This document shows, one piece after another, positions 12,279 to 23,461 of a stretch of DNA of 64,000 nt. The stretch's first letter is position 1, and the number at the start of each line of letters is the position of its first letter. Made by a program: the position numbers and the translations under genes. Origin of the DNA: Enterobacter mori (lineage in GTDB: Bacteria; Pseudomonadota; Gammaproteobacteria; Enterobacterales; Enterobacteriaceae). The notes under the pieces are model-generated. The model made no database searches, was not told the origin of the DNA, and was given only the letters and a program-made list of their open reading frames with translations. The stretch is from NCBI RefSeq assembly GCF_025244905.1, contig NZ_CP104285.1, positions 1,054,001 through 1,118,000 on the forward strand. The letters run 5' to 3'.

Positions 12279-12656
12279 ATGCAGCGTACTATTTTAATCA
12301 TCATTGGCTGGCTCGCGGTAGTGCTGGGCACGCTGGGCGTTGTTTTACCCCTGCTGCCGACCACGCCGTTTATTCTGCTGGCGGCCTGGTGCTTCGCCCG
12401 CTCGTCGCCGCGCTTTCACCACTGGCTGCTCTACCGCTCATGGTTTGGCGGCTATCTGCGTTACTGGCAAAAACACCGGGCCATGCCGCCCGGCGCGAAG
12501 CCGCGCGCGATCGCGGTGATCCTCATCACCTTCGCCATTTCATTATGGCTGGTGAAAATGATGTGGGTACGCATTCTGCTGCTGGCGATCCTGACCTGTC
12601 TGCTTATCTTTATGTGGCGGATCCCCGTGGTTGATGAAAAGCAACAAAAGCACTGA
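12279..12656 (+). CDS. ybaN: YbaN, DUF454 inner-membrane protein
   Basis: 125 residues from ATG 12279, which matches the family N-terminus (MQRTILIIIGWLAVVLGTLG); an upstream frame start adds six non-conserved residues. Hydrophobic helices at residues 3-40 and about 78-118 flank a basic loop with the conserved CFARSSPRFHHWLL motif. DUF454 proteins are small membrane proteins of unknown function. It is divergent from priC and upstream of apt, the E. coli order. Confidence 0.9.
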   Translation: MQRTILIIIGWLAVVLGTLGVVLPLLPTTPFILLAAWCFARSSPRFHHWLLYRSWFGGYLRYWQKHRAMPPGAKPRAIAVILITFAISLWLVKMMWVRILLLAILTCLLIFMWRIPVVDEKQQKH

Positions 12657-12807
12657 AGCCTCATCATGGCTGTTGCAATTATTGCGTACAGCCAGTAAAT
12701 TCGACCGTTTTCGAGCACAGGCGCGCCTGGTTAAAGGTTAAACAATTGTTACCTTTGCCGACTCGTTGCGCGCCGTGAGTAACACTGTTTCACTTAGGCA
12801 CAAACCG

Positions 12808-13359
12808 ATGACCGCAACTGCACAGCAGCTTGAATATCTGAAAAACAGCATCAAAAGCATCCAGGACTATCCCAAGCCTGGCATTCTTTTCCGTGATGTC
12901 ACCAGCTTGCTGGAAGACCCGAAAGCGTACGCGCTCAGCATTGAACTGCTGGTGGAGCGTTATAAAAACGCCGGGATCACCAAAGTAGTAGGTACCGAAG
13001 CTCGCGGCTTCCTGTTTGGCGCACCGGTTGCGCTGGCGATGGGCGTGGGTTTTGTGCCGGTGCGTAAGCCGCGCAAGCTGCCGCGTGAAACCATCGCAGA
13101 AAGCTATGAGCTGGAGTACGGCACCGATCAGCTGGAGATCCACGTTGACGCGATCAAGCCTGGCGATAAAGTGCTGGTAGTCGACGATCTGCTGGCAACC
13201 GGCGGCACTATCGAAGCGACCGTGAAGCTGATCCGCCGTCTGGGTGGGGAAGTGACCGACGCGGCATTCATCATCAACCTGTTTGATCTGGGCGGCGAAC
13301 AGCGCCTGGAAAAACAGGGCATCACCAGCTACAGCCTGGTACCTTTCCCGGGTCATTAA
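12808..13359 (+). CDS. apt: adenine phosphoribosyltransferase
   Basis: 183 residues. It makes AMP from adenine and PRPP (purine salvage). The PRPP-binding loop [16 protein letters not shown] is present near 120-135, and the N-terminal [16 protein letters not shown] motif is typical. ATG 12808 matches the E. coli start ([15 protein letters not shown]); upstream in-frame codons have no family support. It precedes dnaX by 88 bp, with a hairpin in between. Confidence 0.97.
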   Translation: MTATAQQLEYLKNSIKSIQDYPKPGILFRDVTSLLEDPKAYALSIELLVERYKNAGITKVVGTEARGFLFGAPVALAMGVGFVPVRKPRKLPRETIAESYELEYGTDQLEIHVDAIKPGDKVLVVDDLLATGGTIEATVKLIRRLGGEVTDAAFIINLFDLGGEQRLEKQGITSYSLVPFPGH

Positions 13360-13369
13360 TCCCGGTCTT

Positions 13370-13398
13370 CACAACCTCGCTCAATGGGTGAGGTTGTG
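13370..13398 (+). terminator. hairpin between apt and dnaX
   Basis: CACAACCTC...GAGGTTGTG forms a 9-bp stem with an 11-nt loop, 10 bp beyond the apt stop. There is no U-run directly after it, so it may be a weak terminator or a 3'-end stabiliser rather than a full stop before dnaX. Confidence 0.45.
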
Positions 13399-13447
13399 AT
13401 AGCATTCCCCTCCATAAATTCACCTTCCAGCGTTGCAGAGCCTGCCC

Positions 13448-15376
13448 ATGAGTTATCAGGTGTTAGCCCGTAAATGGCGACCACAAACCTTTGCTGACGT
13501 TGTCGGTCAGGAACATGTGCTGACGGCCCTGGCGAACGGCTTGTCGCTAGGTCGTATTCATCACGCCTATCTTTTCTCCGGCACCCGCGGCGTCGGTAAG
13601 ACCTCTATTGCCCGTTTGCTGGCAAAAGGTCTCAACTGCGAAACCGGGATCACCGCTACGCCATGTGGCGTGTGCGATAACTGCCGGGAGATCGAGCAGG
13701 GGCGTTTTGTCGATCTGATCGAGATCGACGCCGCCTCGCGCACCAAAGTGGAAGACACTCGCGATCTGCTCGATAACGTGCAGTACGCCCCGGCGCGCGG
13801 CCGTTTTAAGGTTTACCTGATCGATGAAGTGCACATGCTGTCGCGCCACAGCTTTAACGCCCTGCTGAAAACGCTGGAAGAGCCGCCCGCGCACGTCAAG
13901 TTCCTGCTGGCGACCACCGATCCGCAAAAGCTGCCGGTCACCATTCTGTCGCGCTGCCTGCAGTTCCACCTGAAGGCGCTGGACGTTGAGCAGATCCGCG
14001 CGCAGCTTGAGCACATCCTTGATGAAGAGAAGATCGTTCACGAACCGCGCGCTCTGCAATTGCTGGCCCGCGCGGCGGACGGCAGCCTGCGTGATGCGTT
14101 AAGCCTTACCGACCAGGCGATTGCCAGCGGTGACGGCAAGCTCTCCACCGAGGCGGTTAGCACCATGCTCGGCACGCTGGATGACGATCAGGCGCTGTCG
14201 CTTATCGAAGCGATGATTGCCGCCAACGGCGAACGCGTGATGTCGCTGGTAAACGCGGCTGCCGCCCGAGGCGTGGAGTGGGAAGGTCTGCTTGTTGAAA
14301 TGCTTAGCCTGCTGCACCGCGTGGCGATGCTGCAGCTTTCTCCGTCCGCCATCGGTGCGGATATGGCCGCCATTGAACAGCGGATGCGTGAGCTTGCCCG
14401 CACCGTGCCGCCTGCCGACGTGCAGCTGTATTACCAGACGCTGCTGATTGGCCGCAAAGAGTTACCGTTCGCGCCGGATCCGCGCATGGGCGTTGAAATG
14501 ACGCTGCTGCGCGCGCTGGCGTTCCACCCGCGCATGCCATTGCCGGAGCCTGAAGTGCCGCGCCAGTCTTTCGCGCCGGTCGTCCCTACGGCGGTGATGT
14601 CCCCGCAGCAGGTGCCACCGCAGCCGACACCGCCGCCACAGCAAAACGTGCCGCTGTCGGATGCCACCAGTTCGGTGCTTGCCGCGCGCAGCCAGCTGCA
14701 GCGTGCGCAGGGAGTAACCAAACCAAAAAAGAGTGAACCGGCAGCGCCAGGAAGAGCGCGGCCGGTGAACAACGCCGCGCTTGAACGTCTGGCCTCGGTA
14801 ACGGAGCGCGTACAGTCGCGCCCGGCACCGTCCGCGCTCGAGCAAAAAGCCCCGGTGAAAGAAGAGGCTTACCGCTGGAAGGCGACCACCGTTGTTGAAA
14901 CGGTGAAGGAAGAGGTTGCCACGCCGAAAGCGCTGAAAAAGGCGCTGGAGCATGAGAAAACGCCGGAGCTTTCCGCGAAGCTTGCCGAAGAGTCCATTGC
15001 GCGCGACGCCTGGGCCGCCGAGGTCAGCAAACTCCAGCTGCCGAAGCTGGTCGAGCAGGTCGCGCTGAATGCCTGGAAAGAGCAGGACGGCAATCAGGTG
15101 CGTCTGCATCTGCGCCCTGGGCAACGGCACCTCAATTCCCCCGGCGCGCAAAAGGCGCTGGCCGAGGCGCTTGCCGCTTTACAGGGCTCACCTGTTGAAT
15201 TGACTATCATTGAAGATGATAATCCGGCAGTGAAAACGCCGCTCGAGTGGCGCCAGGCCATTTATGAAGAGAAGCTCGCGCAGGCGCGCGAGGCGATAAT
15301 TGCGGATAACAACATCCAGACCCTGCGACGGTTCTTCGACGCCGATCTGGATGAAGAGAGTATTCGCCCCATTTGA
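13448..15376 (+). CDS. dnaX: DnaX, DNA polymerase III tau subunit (gamma by frameshift)
   Basis: 642 residues (E. coli 643), from ATG 13448; an upstream in-frame start adds five residues not found in the family. Clamp-loader ATPase: Walker A GTRGVGKT at 45-52, zinc ligands C64, C73, C76 and C79, and the SRC motif near 168. The C-terminal part, beyond about 430 and specific to tau, binds DnaB and the alpha subunit. A complete programmed -1 frameshift signal at 14709-14765 would yield a 429-residue gamma. Followed by ybaB and recR in the conserved dnaX-ybaB-recR order. Confidence 0.97.
   Translation: MSYQVLARKWRPQTFADVVGQEHVLTALANGLSLGRIHHAYLFSGTRGVGKTSIARLLAKGLNCETGITATPCGVCDNCREIEQGRFVDLIEIDAASRTKVEDTRDLLDNVQYAPARGRFKVYLIDEVHMLSRHSFNALLKTLEEPPAHVKFLLATTDPQKLPVTILSRCLQFHLKALDVEQIRAQLEHILDEEKIVHEPRALQLLARAADGSLRDALSLTDQAIASGDGKLSTEAVSTMLGTLDDDQALSLIEAMIAANGERVMSLVNAAAARGVEWEGLLVEMLSLLHRVAMLQLSPSAIGADMAAIEQRMRELARTVPPADVQLYYQTLLIGRKELPFAPDPRMGVEMTLLRALAFHPRMPLPEPEVPRQSFAPVVPTAVMSPQQVPPQPTPPPQQNVPLSDATSSVLAARSQLQRAQGVTKPKKSEPAAPGRARPVNNAALERLASVTERVQSRPAPSALEQKAPVKEEAYRWKATTVVETVKEEVATPKALKKALEHEKTPELSAKLAEESIARDAWAAEVSKLQLPKLVEQVALNAWKEQDGNQVRLHLRPGQRHLNSPGAQKALAEALAALQGSPVELTIIEDDNPAVKTPLEWRQAIYEEKLAQAREAIIADNNIQTLRRFFDADLDEESIRPI
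14709..14765 (+). promoter_or_regulatory. programmed -1 frameshift signal in dnaX
   Basis: Three elements are in register: an AGGGAG Shine-Dalgarno-like stimulator at 14709-14714, the slippery heptamer A-AAA-AAG at 14725-14731 (10 nt later), and a downstream hairpin, CCGGC(a)GCGC paired with GCGC(g)GCCGG, spanning 14738-14765. Slipping back one base at AAG gives GAG then TGA (14734-14736), so gamma would end one Glu after the shift. This is the E. coli arrangement. Confidence 0.95.
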
Positions 15377-15414
15377 TCGTGAGTCTGACTTACGGTTGTA
15401 ATCCTTAAACGTGA

Positions 15415-15761
<347 letters not shown>

Positions 15762-15762
<1 letters not shown>

Positions 15763-16367
15763 TGCAAACCAGTCCGCTGCTCACGCAGTTAATGGAAGCA
15801 CTGCGCTGCCTGCCGGGCGTTGGCCCGAAGTCGGCGCAGCGCATGGCGTTTACGCTATTGCAGCGCGACCGCAGCGGCGGGATGCGCCTGGCGCAGGCTC
15901 TGACCCGCGCCATGTCAGAAATTGGTCACTGTGCGGATTGCCGCACCTTTACCGAGCAGGACGTGTGTAACATCTGTACGAACCCGCGTCGTCAGGAAAA
16001 CGGTCAGATTTGCGTGGTGGAGAGTCCGGCGGACATCTACGCTATCGAACAAACCGGGCAGTTTTCCGGCCGCTACTTCGTGCTGATGGGGCATCTCTCC
16101 CCGCTGGACGGTATTGGCCCGGATGATATCGGTCTCGACCGCCTTGAACAGCGTCTTGAGTCCGAAACCATCAAAGAGGTGATCCTCGCCACCAACCCCA
16201 CGGTGGAAGGGGAGGCAACCGCTAACTACATCGCCGAACTGTGCTCGCAGTACGGCGTTGACGCCAGCCGCATCGCCCACGGCGTGCCGGTGGGCGGCGA
16301 GCTGGAAATGGTGGACGGCACTACGCTGTCGCACTCGCTGGCCGGGCGTCACAAGATTATTTTCTGA
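15762..16367 (+). CDS. recR: RecR, recombination mediator
   Basis: 201 residues, the E. coli length. Part of RecFOR, which loads RecA on SSB-coated gaps. Visible are the helix-hairpin-helix region ([13 protein letters not shown]), the four-cysteine zinc finger ([16 protein letters not shown] region, 57-72), and a Toprim domain starting at [17 protein letters not shown]. The start overlaps the ybaB stop. A sigma-32 promoter for htpG follows about 30 bp after the stop. Confidence 0.96.
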
Positions 16368-16396
16368 CCAAACGGAGGCTGCACGCGTGGCCTCCG

Positions 16397-16425
16397 CTTG
16401 AAATTTTCCTCCCTTATCCCCATCT
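16397..16425 (+). promoter_or_regulatory. sigma-32 heat-shock promoter of htpG
   Basis: CTTGAAA (16397-16403), a 14-bp spacer and CCCCATCT (16418-16425) match the sigma-32 consensus (CTTGAA, 13-15 bp, CCCCAT) at almost every position. It lies about 50 bp upstream of the htpG ATG, just past recR. Confidence 0.9.
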
Positions 16426-16477
16426 CTCACTCAACGTTTTACAACCCCATTAAATGGCATTGTTGAGGTCGACTTAG

Positions 16478-18352
16478 ATGAAAGGACAAGAAACCCGTGG
16501 TTTCCAGTCAGAAGTAAAACAGCTTCTGCACCTGATGATCCATTCCCTGTATTCCAACAAAGAAATCTTCCTGCGTGAGCTGATTTCCAACGCATCCGAT
16601 GCGGCGGACAAGCTGCGCTTCCGCGCGCTGTCCAACCCGGACCTGTACGAAGGCGACGGCGAGCTGCGCGTGCGCGTCTCTTTCAATAAAGAGAACCGCA
16701 CCCTGACCATTGCCGATAACGGCATCGGGATGAACCGCGACGAGGTGATCGACCACCTCGGCACCATCGCCAAATCCGGCACCAAAGCTTTCCTCGAGTC
16801 TATGGGCTCTGACCAGGCGAAAGACAGCCAGCTGATCGGCCAGTTCGGCGTGGGCTTCTACTCGGCGTTTATCGTTGCCGACAAAGTCACCGTGCGCACC
16901 CGCGCGGCAGGCGAAAGCGCAGAGAATGGCGTGTTCTGGGAATCCAAAGGGGAAGGTGAGTACACCGTTGATGACATCACCAAAGCGGATCGCGGCACCG
17001 AAATCACCCTGCACCTGCGTGAAGGTGAAGACGATTTCCTGAACGACTGGCGCGTACGCTCCATCATCAGCAAATATTCCGACCATATCGCGCTGCCGGT
17101 TGAGATTGAGAAACAGGAAGAGCAGGACGGCGAAACCGTGGTCTCCTGGGAGAAGATCAACAAGGCGCAGGCGCTGTGGACGCGCAACAAGTCTGAAATT
17201 AAAGACGACGAGTACAACGAGTTCTACAAGCACATCGCCCACGACTTTACCGACCCGCTGACCTGGAGCCACAACCGCGTGGAAGGTAAGCAGGAGTACA
17301 CCAGCCTGCTGTACATCCCGGCGCAGGCGCCGTGGGACATGTGGAACCGCGATCATAAGCACGGCCTGAAGCTGTACGTGCAGCGCGTGTTCATCATGGA
17401 CGACGCCGAGCAGTTCATGCCGAACTACCTGCGCTTTACGCGCGGCCTGATCGACTCGAACGATCTGCCGCTGAACGTCTCCCGTGAAATCCTTCAGGAC
17501 AGCACCGTCACCCGCAACCTGCGTAACGCGCTGACCAAACGTACGCTGCAGATGCTGGAAAAACTGGCGAAAGACGATGCGGAAAAATACCAAACCTTCT
17601 GGAAACAGTTCGGTCTGGTGCTGAAGGAAGGCCCGGCGGAAGACACCGCGAACGTCGAAACCATTGCCAAACTGCTGCGCTTCGCCTCTACGCATACCGA
17701 CTCCTCCGCGCAGACCGTGTCTCTGGAAGAGTACGTCTCCCGCATGAAAGACGGGCAGGAGAAGATCTACTACATCACCGCCGACAGCTACGCGGCGGCG
17801 AAGAGCAGCCCGCACCTGGAGCTGCTGCGCAAGAAAGGCATCGAAGTGCTGCTGCTTTCTGACCGCATCGACGAATGGATGATGAACTACCTGACCGAGT
17901 TTGACGGTAAATCCTTCCAGTCCGTTGCCAAAGCCGACGAGTCCATCGACAAGCTGGCGGATGAAGTGGACGAAAGCGCGAAAGAAGCCGAGAAGGCGCT
18001 GGAGCCGTTCGTTGAGCGCGTGAAAACCCTGCTGGGCGATCGGGTGAAAGAGGTGCGCTTTACTCACCGTCTGACCGATACGCCGGCGATTGTCACCACC
18101 GATGCCGACGAAATGGGCACCCAGATGGCGAAGCTGTTCGCGGCGGCGGGCCAGGCGATGCCGGAAGTGAAATATATCTTTGAGCTTAATCCGGATCACC
18201 CGCTGGTGAAACGTGCGGCAGACACCCAGGACGACGCCCGCTTTGCCGAGTGGGTTGAACTGCTGCTGGATCAGTCTCTGCTGGCCGAGCGCGGCACGCT
18301 GGAAGATCCTAACCTGTTCATTAAGCGTGTGAATGCGCTGCTGCTGGCGTAA
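16478..18352 (+). CDS. htpG: HtpG, bacterial Hsp90 chaperone
   Basis: 624 residues, the E. coli length. Dimeric ATP-driven chaperone that works with DnaK. The GHKL nucleotide-binding motifs are all present: [26 protein letters not shown] and [13 protein letters not shown] in the first 130 residues. A middle client-binding domain and the C-terminal dimerisation domain follow. Preceded by a sigma-32 promoter and followed by a repeat pair at 18364-18445. Several long antisense frames across the gene are codon-bias shadows. Confidence 0.98.
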   Translation: MKGQETRGFQSEVKQLLHLMIHSLYSNKEIFLRELISNASDAADKLRFRALSNPDLYEGDGELRVRVSFNKENRTLTIADNGIGMNRDEVIDHLGTIAKSGTKAFLESMGSDQAKDSQLIGQFGVGFYSAFIVADKVTVRTRAAGESAENGVFWESKGEGEYTVDDITKADRGTEITLHLREGEDDFLNDWRVRSIISKYSDHIALPVEIEKQEEQDGETVVSWEKINKAQALWTRNKSEIKDDEYNEFYKHIAHDFTDPLTWSHNRVEGKQEYTSLLYIPAQAPWDMWNRDHKHGLKLYVQRVFIMDDAEQFMPNYLRFTRGLIDSNDLPLNVSREILQDSTVTRNLRNALTKRTLQMLEKLAKDDAEKYQTFWKQFGLVLKEGPAEDTANVETIAKLLRFASTHTDSSAQTVSLEEYVSRMKDGQEKIYYITADSYAAAKSSPHLELLRKKGIEVLLLSDRIDEWMMNYLTEFDGKSFQSVAKADESIDKLADEVDESAKEAEKALEPFVERVKTLLGDRVKEVRFTHRLTDTPAIVTTDADEMGTQMAKLFAAAGQAMPEVKYIFELNPDHPLVKRAADTQDDARFAEWVELLLDQSLLAERGTLEDPNLFIKRVNALLLA

Positions 18353-18363
18353 TTAAACACCTG

Positions 18364-18445
18364 CCCCTCACCCAGCCCTCTCCCCAAAGGGGAGAGGGTA
18401 TAATCGTCCCCTCTCCCCTTTGGGGAGAGGGTTAGGGTGAGGGGG
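18364..18445. repeat. CT-rich inverted repeat between htpG and adk
   Basis: Left arm CCCCTCACCCAGCCCTCTCC and right arm GGAGAGGGTTAGGGTGAGGG, each with a nested hairpin (CTCTCCCCAAAGGGGAGAG; CTCTCCCCTTTGGGGAGAG), 9-12 bp apart. Same family as at 11455, 21687 and 52769. Translated on the minus strand it gives the spurious 'PLTLTLSPKGRG' peptide often misannotated in enterobacterial genomes. Confidence 0.9.
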
Positions 18446-18547
18446 AACCCTCGCACTATCCCAAATAATCTCCCCCCATTAACCGTTTCAGCCTTCCCGC
18501 CTTCCTTGAGCCACGCCCGTTCTGGTGGTATTGTTTAGCGCTTTTGA

Positions 18548-19225
<678 letters not shown>

Positions 19226-19234
19226 TTGCATCTC

Positions 19235-19258
19235 TCTCACCCGGATCCCCGGGTGAGA
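19235..19258 (+). terminator. hairpin downstream of adk
   Basis: TCTCACCCGG-atcc-CCGGGTGAGA is a perfect 10-bp stem 10 bp after the adk stop. It is followed by A-rich rather than U-rich sequence on the + strand, so it is only a tentative terminator; it may mainly protect the mRNA 3' end. Confidence 0.5.
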
Positions 19259-19349
19259 AAAATTCTCATCTTACCTATTACAGCAATGGGTTTCGTTTAA
19301 ACGCATTTCCGCTACAATTGACAACCTATCAAATGGTTAAGAGGCGTGA

Positions 19350-20312
19350 ATGAGTCAGGCGAAAACCGGCATCCTGCTTGCCAATCTGGGCACCCCAGAA
19401 GCACCCACTCCAGCAGCGGTAAAACGCTATCTGCGACAGTTTTTAAGCGACACGCGCGTCGTGGATACCCCGAGACTGCTCTGGTGGCCCCTGCTGCGTG
19501 GCGTCATTCTGCCGATTCGTTCTCCGCGCGTGGCAAAGCTTTATCAGTCCGTGTGGATGGAAGAGGGCTCGCCGCTGATGGTATACAGCCGCAGACAGGA
19601 GAAAGCGCTGGCCGCCCGTCTGCCGGATATGCCCGTCGCGCTCGGCATGAGCTATGGAACACCTTCGCTGGAAAGCGCAGTGGAAAATCTGCTCGCGCAG
19701 GGCGTTGACCATATCGTCGTGCTGGCGCTCTATCCACAGTATTCGTGTTCCACGGTGGCTGCCGTCTGGGATGAGCTGGCGCGCATCCTGGCAACTCGTC
19801 GTCGCATTCCGGGCGTGACCTTTATTCGCGACTACGCGGATAACGATCTGTACATCCAGGCGCTTGCCAGCAGCGCGCGCGCGTCGTTTGAAAAACACGG
19901 CGAGCCGGATCTGCTGCTGCTCTCCTATCACGGCATTCCGCAGCGTTTCGCCAATGAAGGGGATGATTACCCGCAGCGCTGCCGCGATACCACCCGCGAG
20001 CTGGTCTCCGCCCTTGGCCTGCCGCCGGAGAAGGTGATGATGACCTTCCAGTCGCGCTTCGGCCGCGAGCCGTGGCTGACGCCGTACACCGATGAAACCC
20101 TTAAAATGCTGGGTGAGAAGGGCGTGAAGCACATTCAGGTGATGTCGCCGGGCTTCTCGGCCGACTGTCTGGAAACGCTGGAGGAGATTGCGGTTCAAAA
20201 CCGGGAATTTTTCCTTGAAGCTGGCGGGGTGAAGTACGAGTACATTCCGGCACTTAACGACTCCCCTGAGCATATCGACATGATGGTCTCGCTGGTGACA
20301 AACAGTCGCTGA
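19350..20312 (+). CDS. hemH: ferrochelatase
   Basis: 320 residues. It inserts Fe2+ into protoporphyrin IX, the last step of haem synthesis, at the inner face of the cytoplasmic membrane. Typical segments: [12 protein letters not shown] at the N-terminus, the conserved histidine in [11 protein letters not shown], and the acidic patch in [28 protein letters not shown] precedes ATG 19350. In E. coli the next gene is aes on the other strand; here gsk follows directly, 62 bp later. Confidence 0.97.
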   Translation: MSQAKTGILLANLGTPEAPTPAAVKRYLRQFLSDTRVVDTPRLLWWPLLRGVILPIRSPRVAKLYQSVWMEEGSPLMVYSRRQEKALAARLPDMPVALGMSYGTPSLESAVENLLAQGVDHIVVLALYPQYSCSTVAAVWDELARILATRRRIPGVTFIRDYADNDLYIQALASSARASFEKHGEPDLLLLSYHGIPQRFANEGDDYPQRCRDTTRELVSALGLPPEKVMMTFQSRFGREPWLTPYTDETLKMLGEKGVKHIQVMSPGFSADCLETLEEIAVQNREFFLEAGGVKYEYIPALNDSPEHIDMMVSLVTNSR

Positions 20313-20374
20313 TCGCGCTTGAGGCCGGGTTTGTGCTACCATTCCCGGCTTCTATTCCTTGCACAGTTCAGACC

Positions 20375-21679
20375 ATGAAATTTCCCGGTAAACGTAAATC
20401 TAAACACTACTTCCCCGTTAACGCTCGCGATCCGCTCCTGCAGCAAATCCAGCCTGAAAATGAAACCAGTGCCGCTTGGGTGGTGGGTATCGATCAGACG
20501 CTGGTGGATATTGAAGCCAAAGTGGATGATGCGTTTGTTGCGCGTTACGGTCTGAGCGCCGGGCATTCGCTGGTGATTGAAGACGACGTTGCCGAAGCGT
20601 TGTATCAGGAGCTGGTGCGTGAAAATCTGATCACCCATCAGTTTGCCGGTGGCACCATCGGCAATACCATGCACAACTACTCCGTGCTGGCAGACGATCG
20701 TTCGGTGCTGCTCGGCGTGATGTGCAGCAATATCGAAATCGGTGGCTACGCCTATCGCTACCTGTGCAACACCTCCAGCCGTACCGATCTGAACTACCTG
20801 CAGGGCGTTGACGGCCCGATTGGCCGCTGCTTTACCCTCATTGGTGAGTCCGGCGAGCGTACCTTTGCCATCAGCCCTGGCCACATGAACAAGCTGCGCG
20901 CAGAGAGTATTCCTGAGGAGGTCATTGCGGGCGCCTCGGCGCTGGTGCTGACCTCCTATCTGGTGCGCTGTAAGCCGGGCGAGCCGATGCCTGAAGCGAC
21001 CATGAAAGCGATAGAGTACGCCAAAAAGTACGATGTGCCGGTGGTGCTCACGCTGGGCACCAAATTCGTGATCGCCGACAACCCGGAGTGGTGGCAGGCC
21101 TTCCTGAAGGAACACGTTTCGATTCTGGCGATGAACGAAGAAGAGGCCGAAGCGCTGACCGGTGAAAGCGATCCGCTGCTGGCGTCTGATAAAGCGCTGA
21201 ACTGGGTGGATCTGGTGCTCTGCACCGCCGGGCCTGTCGGGCTGTATATGGCGGGCTTCACGGAAGAAGAGAGCAAACGCAAAACCCAGCATCCGCTGCT
21301 GCCTGGTGCCATTGCCGAATTCAACCAGTTCGAATTCAGCCGCGGTATGCGCCATAAAGATTGCACCAACCCACTGCGTATCTACTCCCACATCGCGCCG
21401 TACATGGGCGGACCAGAGAAGATCATGAACACCAACGGCGCAGGTGATGGCGCGTTGGCTGCGCTGCTGCATGACATTACCGCCAATGCCTACCACAAAA
21501 CCAACGTGCCGAACTCCAGCAAGCATAAGTTCAGCTGGCTGACCTATTCGTCGCTGGCGCAGGTGTGTAAATACGCGAACCGCGTGAGCTATCAGGTACT
21601 GAATCAGCACTCACCGCGCTTAACGCGTGGCCTGCCGGAACGGGAAGACAGCCTCGAAGAGGCATACTGGGATCGGTAA
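20375..21679 (+). CDS. gsk: inosine-guanosine kinase
   Basis: 434 residues from ATG 20375 (MKFPGKRKSKHYFPV), the E. coli length and N-terminus; 14 upstream in-frame codons are unsupported. PfkB-family kinase that phosphorylates inosine and guanosine with ATP (purine salvage). The PfkB signature is NTNGAGDGALAALLHD, with the catalytic Asp in GAGD. It follows hemH without the intervening aes found in E. coli, and is separated from convergent ybaL by an inverted repeat. Confidence 0.96.
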   Translation: MKFPGKRKSKHYFPVNARDPLLQQIQPENETSAAWVVGIDQTLVDIEAKVDDAFVARYGLSAGHSLVIEDDVAEALYQELVRENLITHQFAGGTIGNTMHNYSVLADDRSVLLGVMCSNIEIGGYAYRYLCNTSSRTDLNYLQGVDGPIGRCFTLIGESGERTFAISPGHMNKLRAESIPEEVIAGASALVLTSYLVRCKPGEPMPEATMKAIEYAKKYDVPVVLTLGTKFVIADNPEWWQAFLKEHVSILAMNEEEAEALTGESDPLLASDKALNWVDLVLCTAGPVGLYMAGFTEEESKRKTQHPLLPGAIAEFNQFEFSRGMRHKDCTNPLRIYSHIAPYMGGPEKIMNTNGAGDGALAALLHDITANAYHKTNVPNSSKHKFSWLTYSSLAQVCKYANRVSYQVLNQHSPRLTRGLPEREDSLEEAYWDR

Positions 21680-21686
21680 CAGCAAA

Positions 21687-21769
21687 CCCCTCACCCTAAC
21701 CCTCTCCCCATAGGGGAGAGGGAACTTGAACACCCTCTCCCCTATGGGGAGAGGGCTGGGGTGAGGGGG
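21687..21769. repeat. CT-rich inverted repeat between gsk and ybaL
   Basis: CCCCTCACCCTAACCCTCTC at the left and GAGAGGGCTGGGGTGAGGGG at the right, with nested hairpins (CTCCCCATAGGGGAG; CTCCCCTATGGGGAG) and a 14-bp spacer. It lies between convergent genes, 8 bp beyond the gsk stop and 15 bp beyond the ybaL stop, where it could serve as a two-way transcription stop. Confidence 0.9.
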
Positions 21770-21784
21770 CATACCGCACAAATC

Positions 21785-23461
21785 TTAACCCGTCACCGCC
21801 TCTTCAACCGGCGCTTTCTCCAGCAGCGTCAGCATCGTGTTCGCAATCTCACGCTCGCCCATTACCACCTTATTCGCGCCGCGCGCGGTGATGTATTCCA
21901 CCTCATCGTCATAATGCGCGCGGGCAATAATTTCGATGGTCGGACACTTCGCGCGCGCGGAAGCCACAATCTCACCCGCTTCATAGCCGTTCGGAATGGT
22001 CAGCAGCAGCCAGCGGGCGCAGTCCAGATGCGCCAGATTCATGATCTCTTCGTTTGCCGCATTACCCAGCACCGCGCGAATGCCGCGCTCGCGCAGTTCG
22101 TCAACGCGGGTACGTGAGGTTTCAATCACCACCAGCGGAATGCCCTGCGCCATCAGCTTCTCACCGAGCAGGCTGCCCACGCGGCCAAAGCCAACCAGCA
22201 GCGCGTGGTTGCAGATATCCACCGGGATCTGCTTCTCTTCTTCAATGGCCTCTTCCAGCGTCTGCTCTTCCAGAGTTTCCGTTTTATCGAGGTATTTTTC
22301 CAGCAGGGCAAACAACACCGGGTTCAGCATAATGGAGAGGATGGCCCCCGCCAGCACCAGATTCTGACCGGCCTGCGGGAGTAGATTAAGCGCCATGCCG
22401 AGACCGGCCAGAATAAACGCGAACTCACCAATCTGCGCCAGGCTGGCGGCAATGGTCAGCGCCGTACGCGGCGAGTGGCCAAACATCCGCACCAGGAAGA
22501 AGGCGGCAACGGACTTACCAAAGATAATGATTGCCAGCGTGCCCAGCACCGCCAGCGGCTGCTGGATCAGAACCAGCGGGTCAAACAGCATCCCGACGGA
22601 GACGAAGAACAGCACGGCGAAGGCATCGCGCAGCGGCAGCGTGTCGTGCGCCGCGCGGTGGCTTAATTCGGATTCGTTTAGTACCATTCCGGCGAAGAAC
22701 GCGCCCAGCGCAAACGAGACGTCGAACAGCTCTACGGCACCAAAGGCGATACCCAGCGCCAGAGCGAGTACCGAAAGGGTGAACAGCTCGCGGGAACCTG
22801 TCGCCGCAGTGCGGGACATGATCCACGGCACCAGACGGCGGCCCACCAGCATCATGATGGCGATAAAGGCCACAACCTTACCGATGGTGATGCTCATATC
22901 CAACGCCAGCGAGGCGAAGCCGACGTTGTCTTTTTCCATCATCCCGGCGACGGCGGGCAGCAGCACCAGCGTTAACACCATCACCAGATCTTCAACAATC
23001 AGCCAGCCTATCGCGATTTGCCCGCGCTGACTGTCTATCAGCTGCCTCTCTTCAAGCGCGCGCAGCAGCACCACGGTACTGGCGGTTGAAAGACACAGCC
23101 CAAACACGATGCCGGTCATCAGCGACCAGCCCAGTACCGCGGAAAGCGCCATTCCCAGCAGCGTCGCCACCCCTATCTGGGCGATCGCTCCCGGTATGGC
23201 GATAGACTTTACCGCCATCAGATCCTTCAGTGAAAAATGCAGACCGACGCCAAACATCAGCAGAATCACGCCTAATTCCGCCAGTTCTGGAGCCAGTTTG
23301 GTATCCGCCACGAAACCCGGCGTAAAAGGACCCGCCAGTACACCCGCTAACAGATAGCCGACAAGAGGAGAAATACGCAATTTATTGGCAATCATGCCAA
23401 GGATAAAAGCGAGCACAAGTCCACCAACAATGGTGGTGATAAGCGGTGTGGCGTGGTGCAT
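21785..23461 (-). CDS. ybaL: YbaL, CPA2-type cation/proton antiporter with RCK_N domain
   Basis: 558 residues, the E. coli length. The first 390 residues hold about twelve membrane helices of the monovalent cation:proton antiporter-2 family (similar to KefB/KefC). The C-terminal TrkA-N/RCK domain begins near 415 with the Rossmann motif LLVGFGRVGSLLGEKL, followed by the acidic VVIETS end of strand 2. Substrate is unproven; K+/H+ exchange is assumed from the family. It is in the usual gsk-ybaL-fsr position. Confidence 0.94.
   Translation of the reverse strand: MHHATPLITTIVGGLVLAFILGMIANKLRISPLVGYLLAGVLAGPFTPGFVADTKLAPELAELGVILLMFGVGLHFSLKDLMAVKSIAIPGAIAQIGVATLLGMALSAVLGWSLMTGIVFGLCLSTASTVVLLRALEERQLIDSQRGQIAIGWLIVEDLVMVLTLVLLPAVAGMMEKDNVGFASLALDMSITIGKVVAFIAIMMLVGRRLVPWIMSRTAATGSRELFTLSVLALALGIAFGAVELFDVSFALGAFFAGMVLNESELSHRAAHDTLPLRDAFAVLFFVSVGMLFDPLVLIQQPLAVLGTLAIIIFGKSVAAFFLVRMFGHSPRTALTIAASLAQIGEFAFILAGLGMALNLLPQAGQNLVLAGAILSIMLNPVLFALLEKYLDKTETLEEQTLEEAIEEEKQIPVDICNHALLVGFGRVGSLLGEKLMAQGIPLVVIETSRTRVDELRERGIRAVLGNAANEEIMNLAHLDCARWLLLTIPNGYEAGEIVASARAKCPTIEIIARAHYDDEVEYITARGANKVVMGEREIANTMLTLLEKAPVEEAVTG

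Noticed and set aside
16508..18199. 563-codon open frame antisense to htpG
   Set aside because: Mirror frame of a GC-rich, strongly codon-biased gene; rich in Arg, His and Gln with no family resemblance, and htpG on the other strand is certain.
18271..18456. 61-codon frame reading PLTLTLSPKGRG across the repeat after htpG
   Set aside because: Translation of a palindromic repeat, a common misannotation; no start signal.
20336..21610. 424-codon frame antisense to gsk
   Set aside because: Shadow of gsk with Arg/His/Gln-rich composition; no family match.
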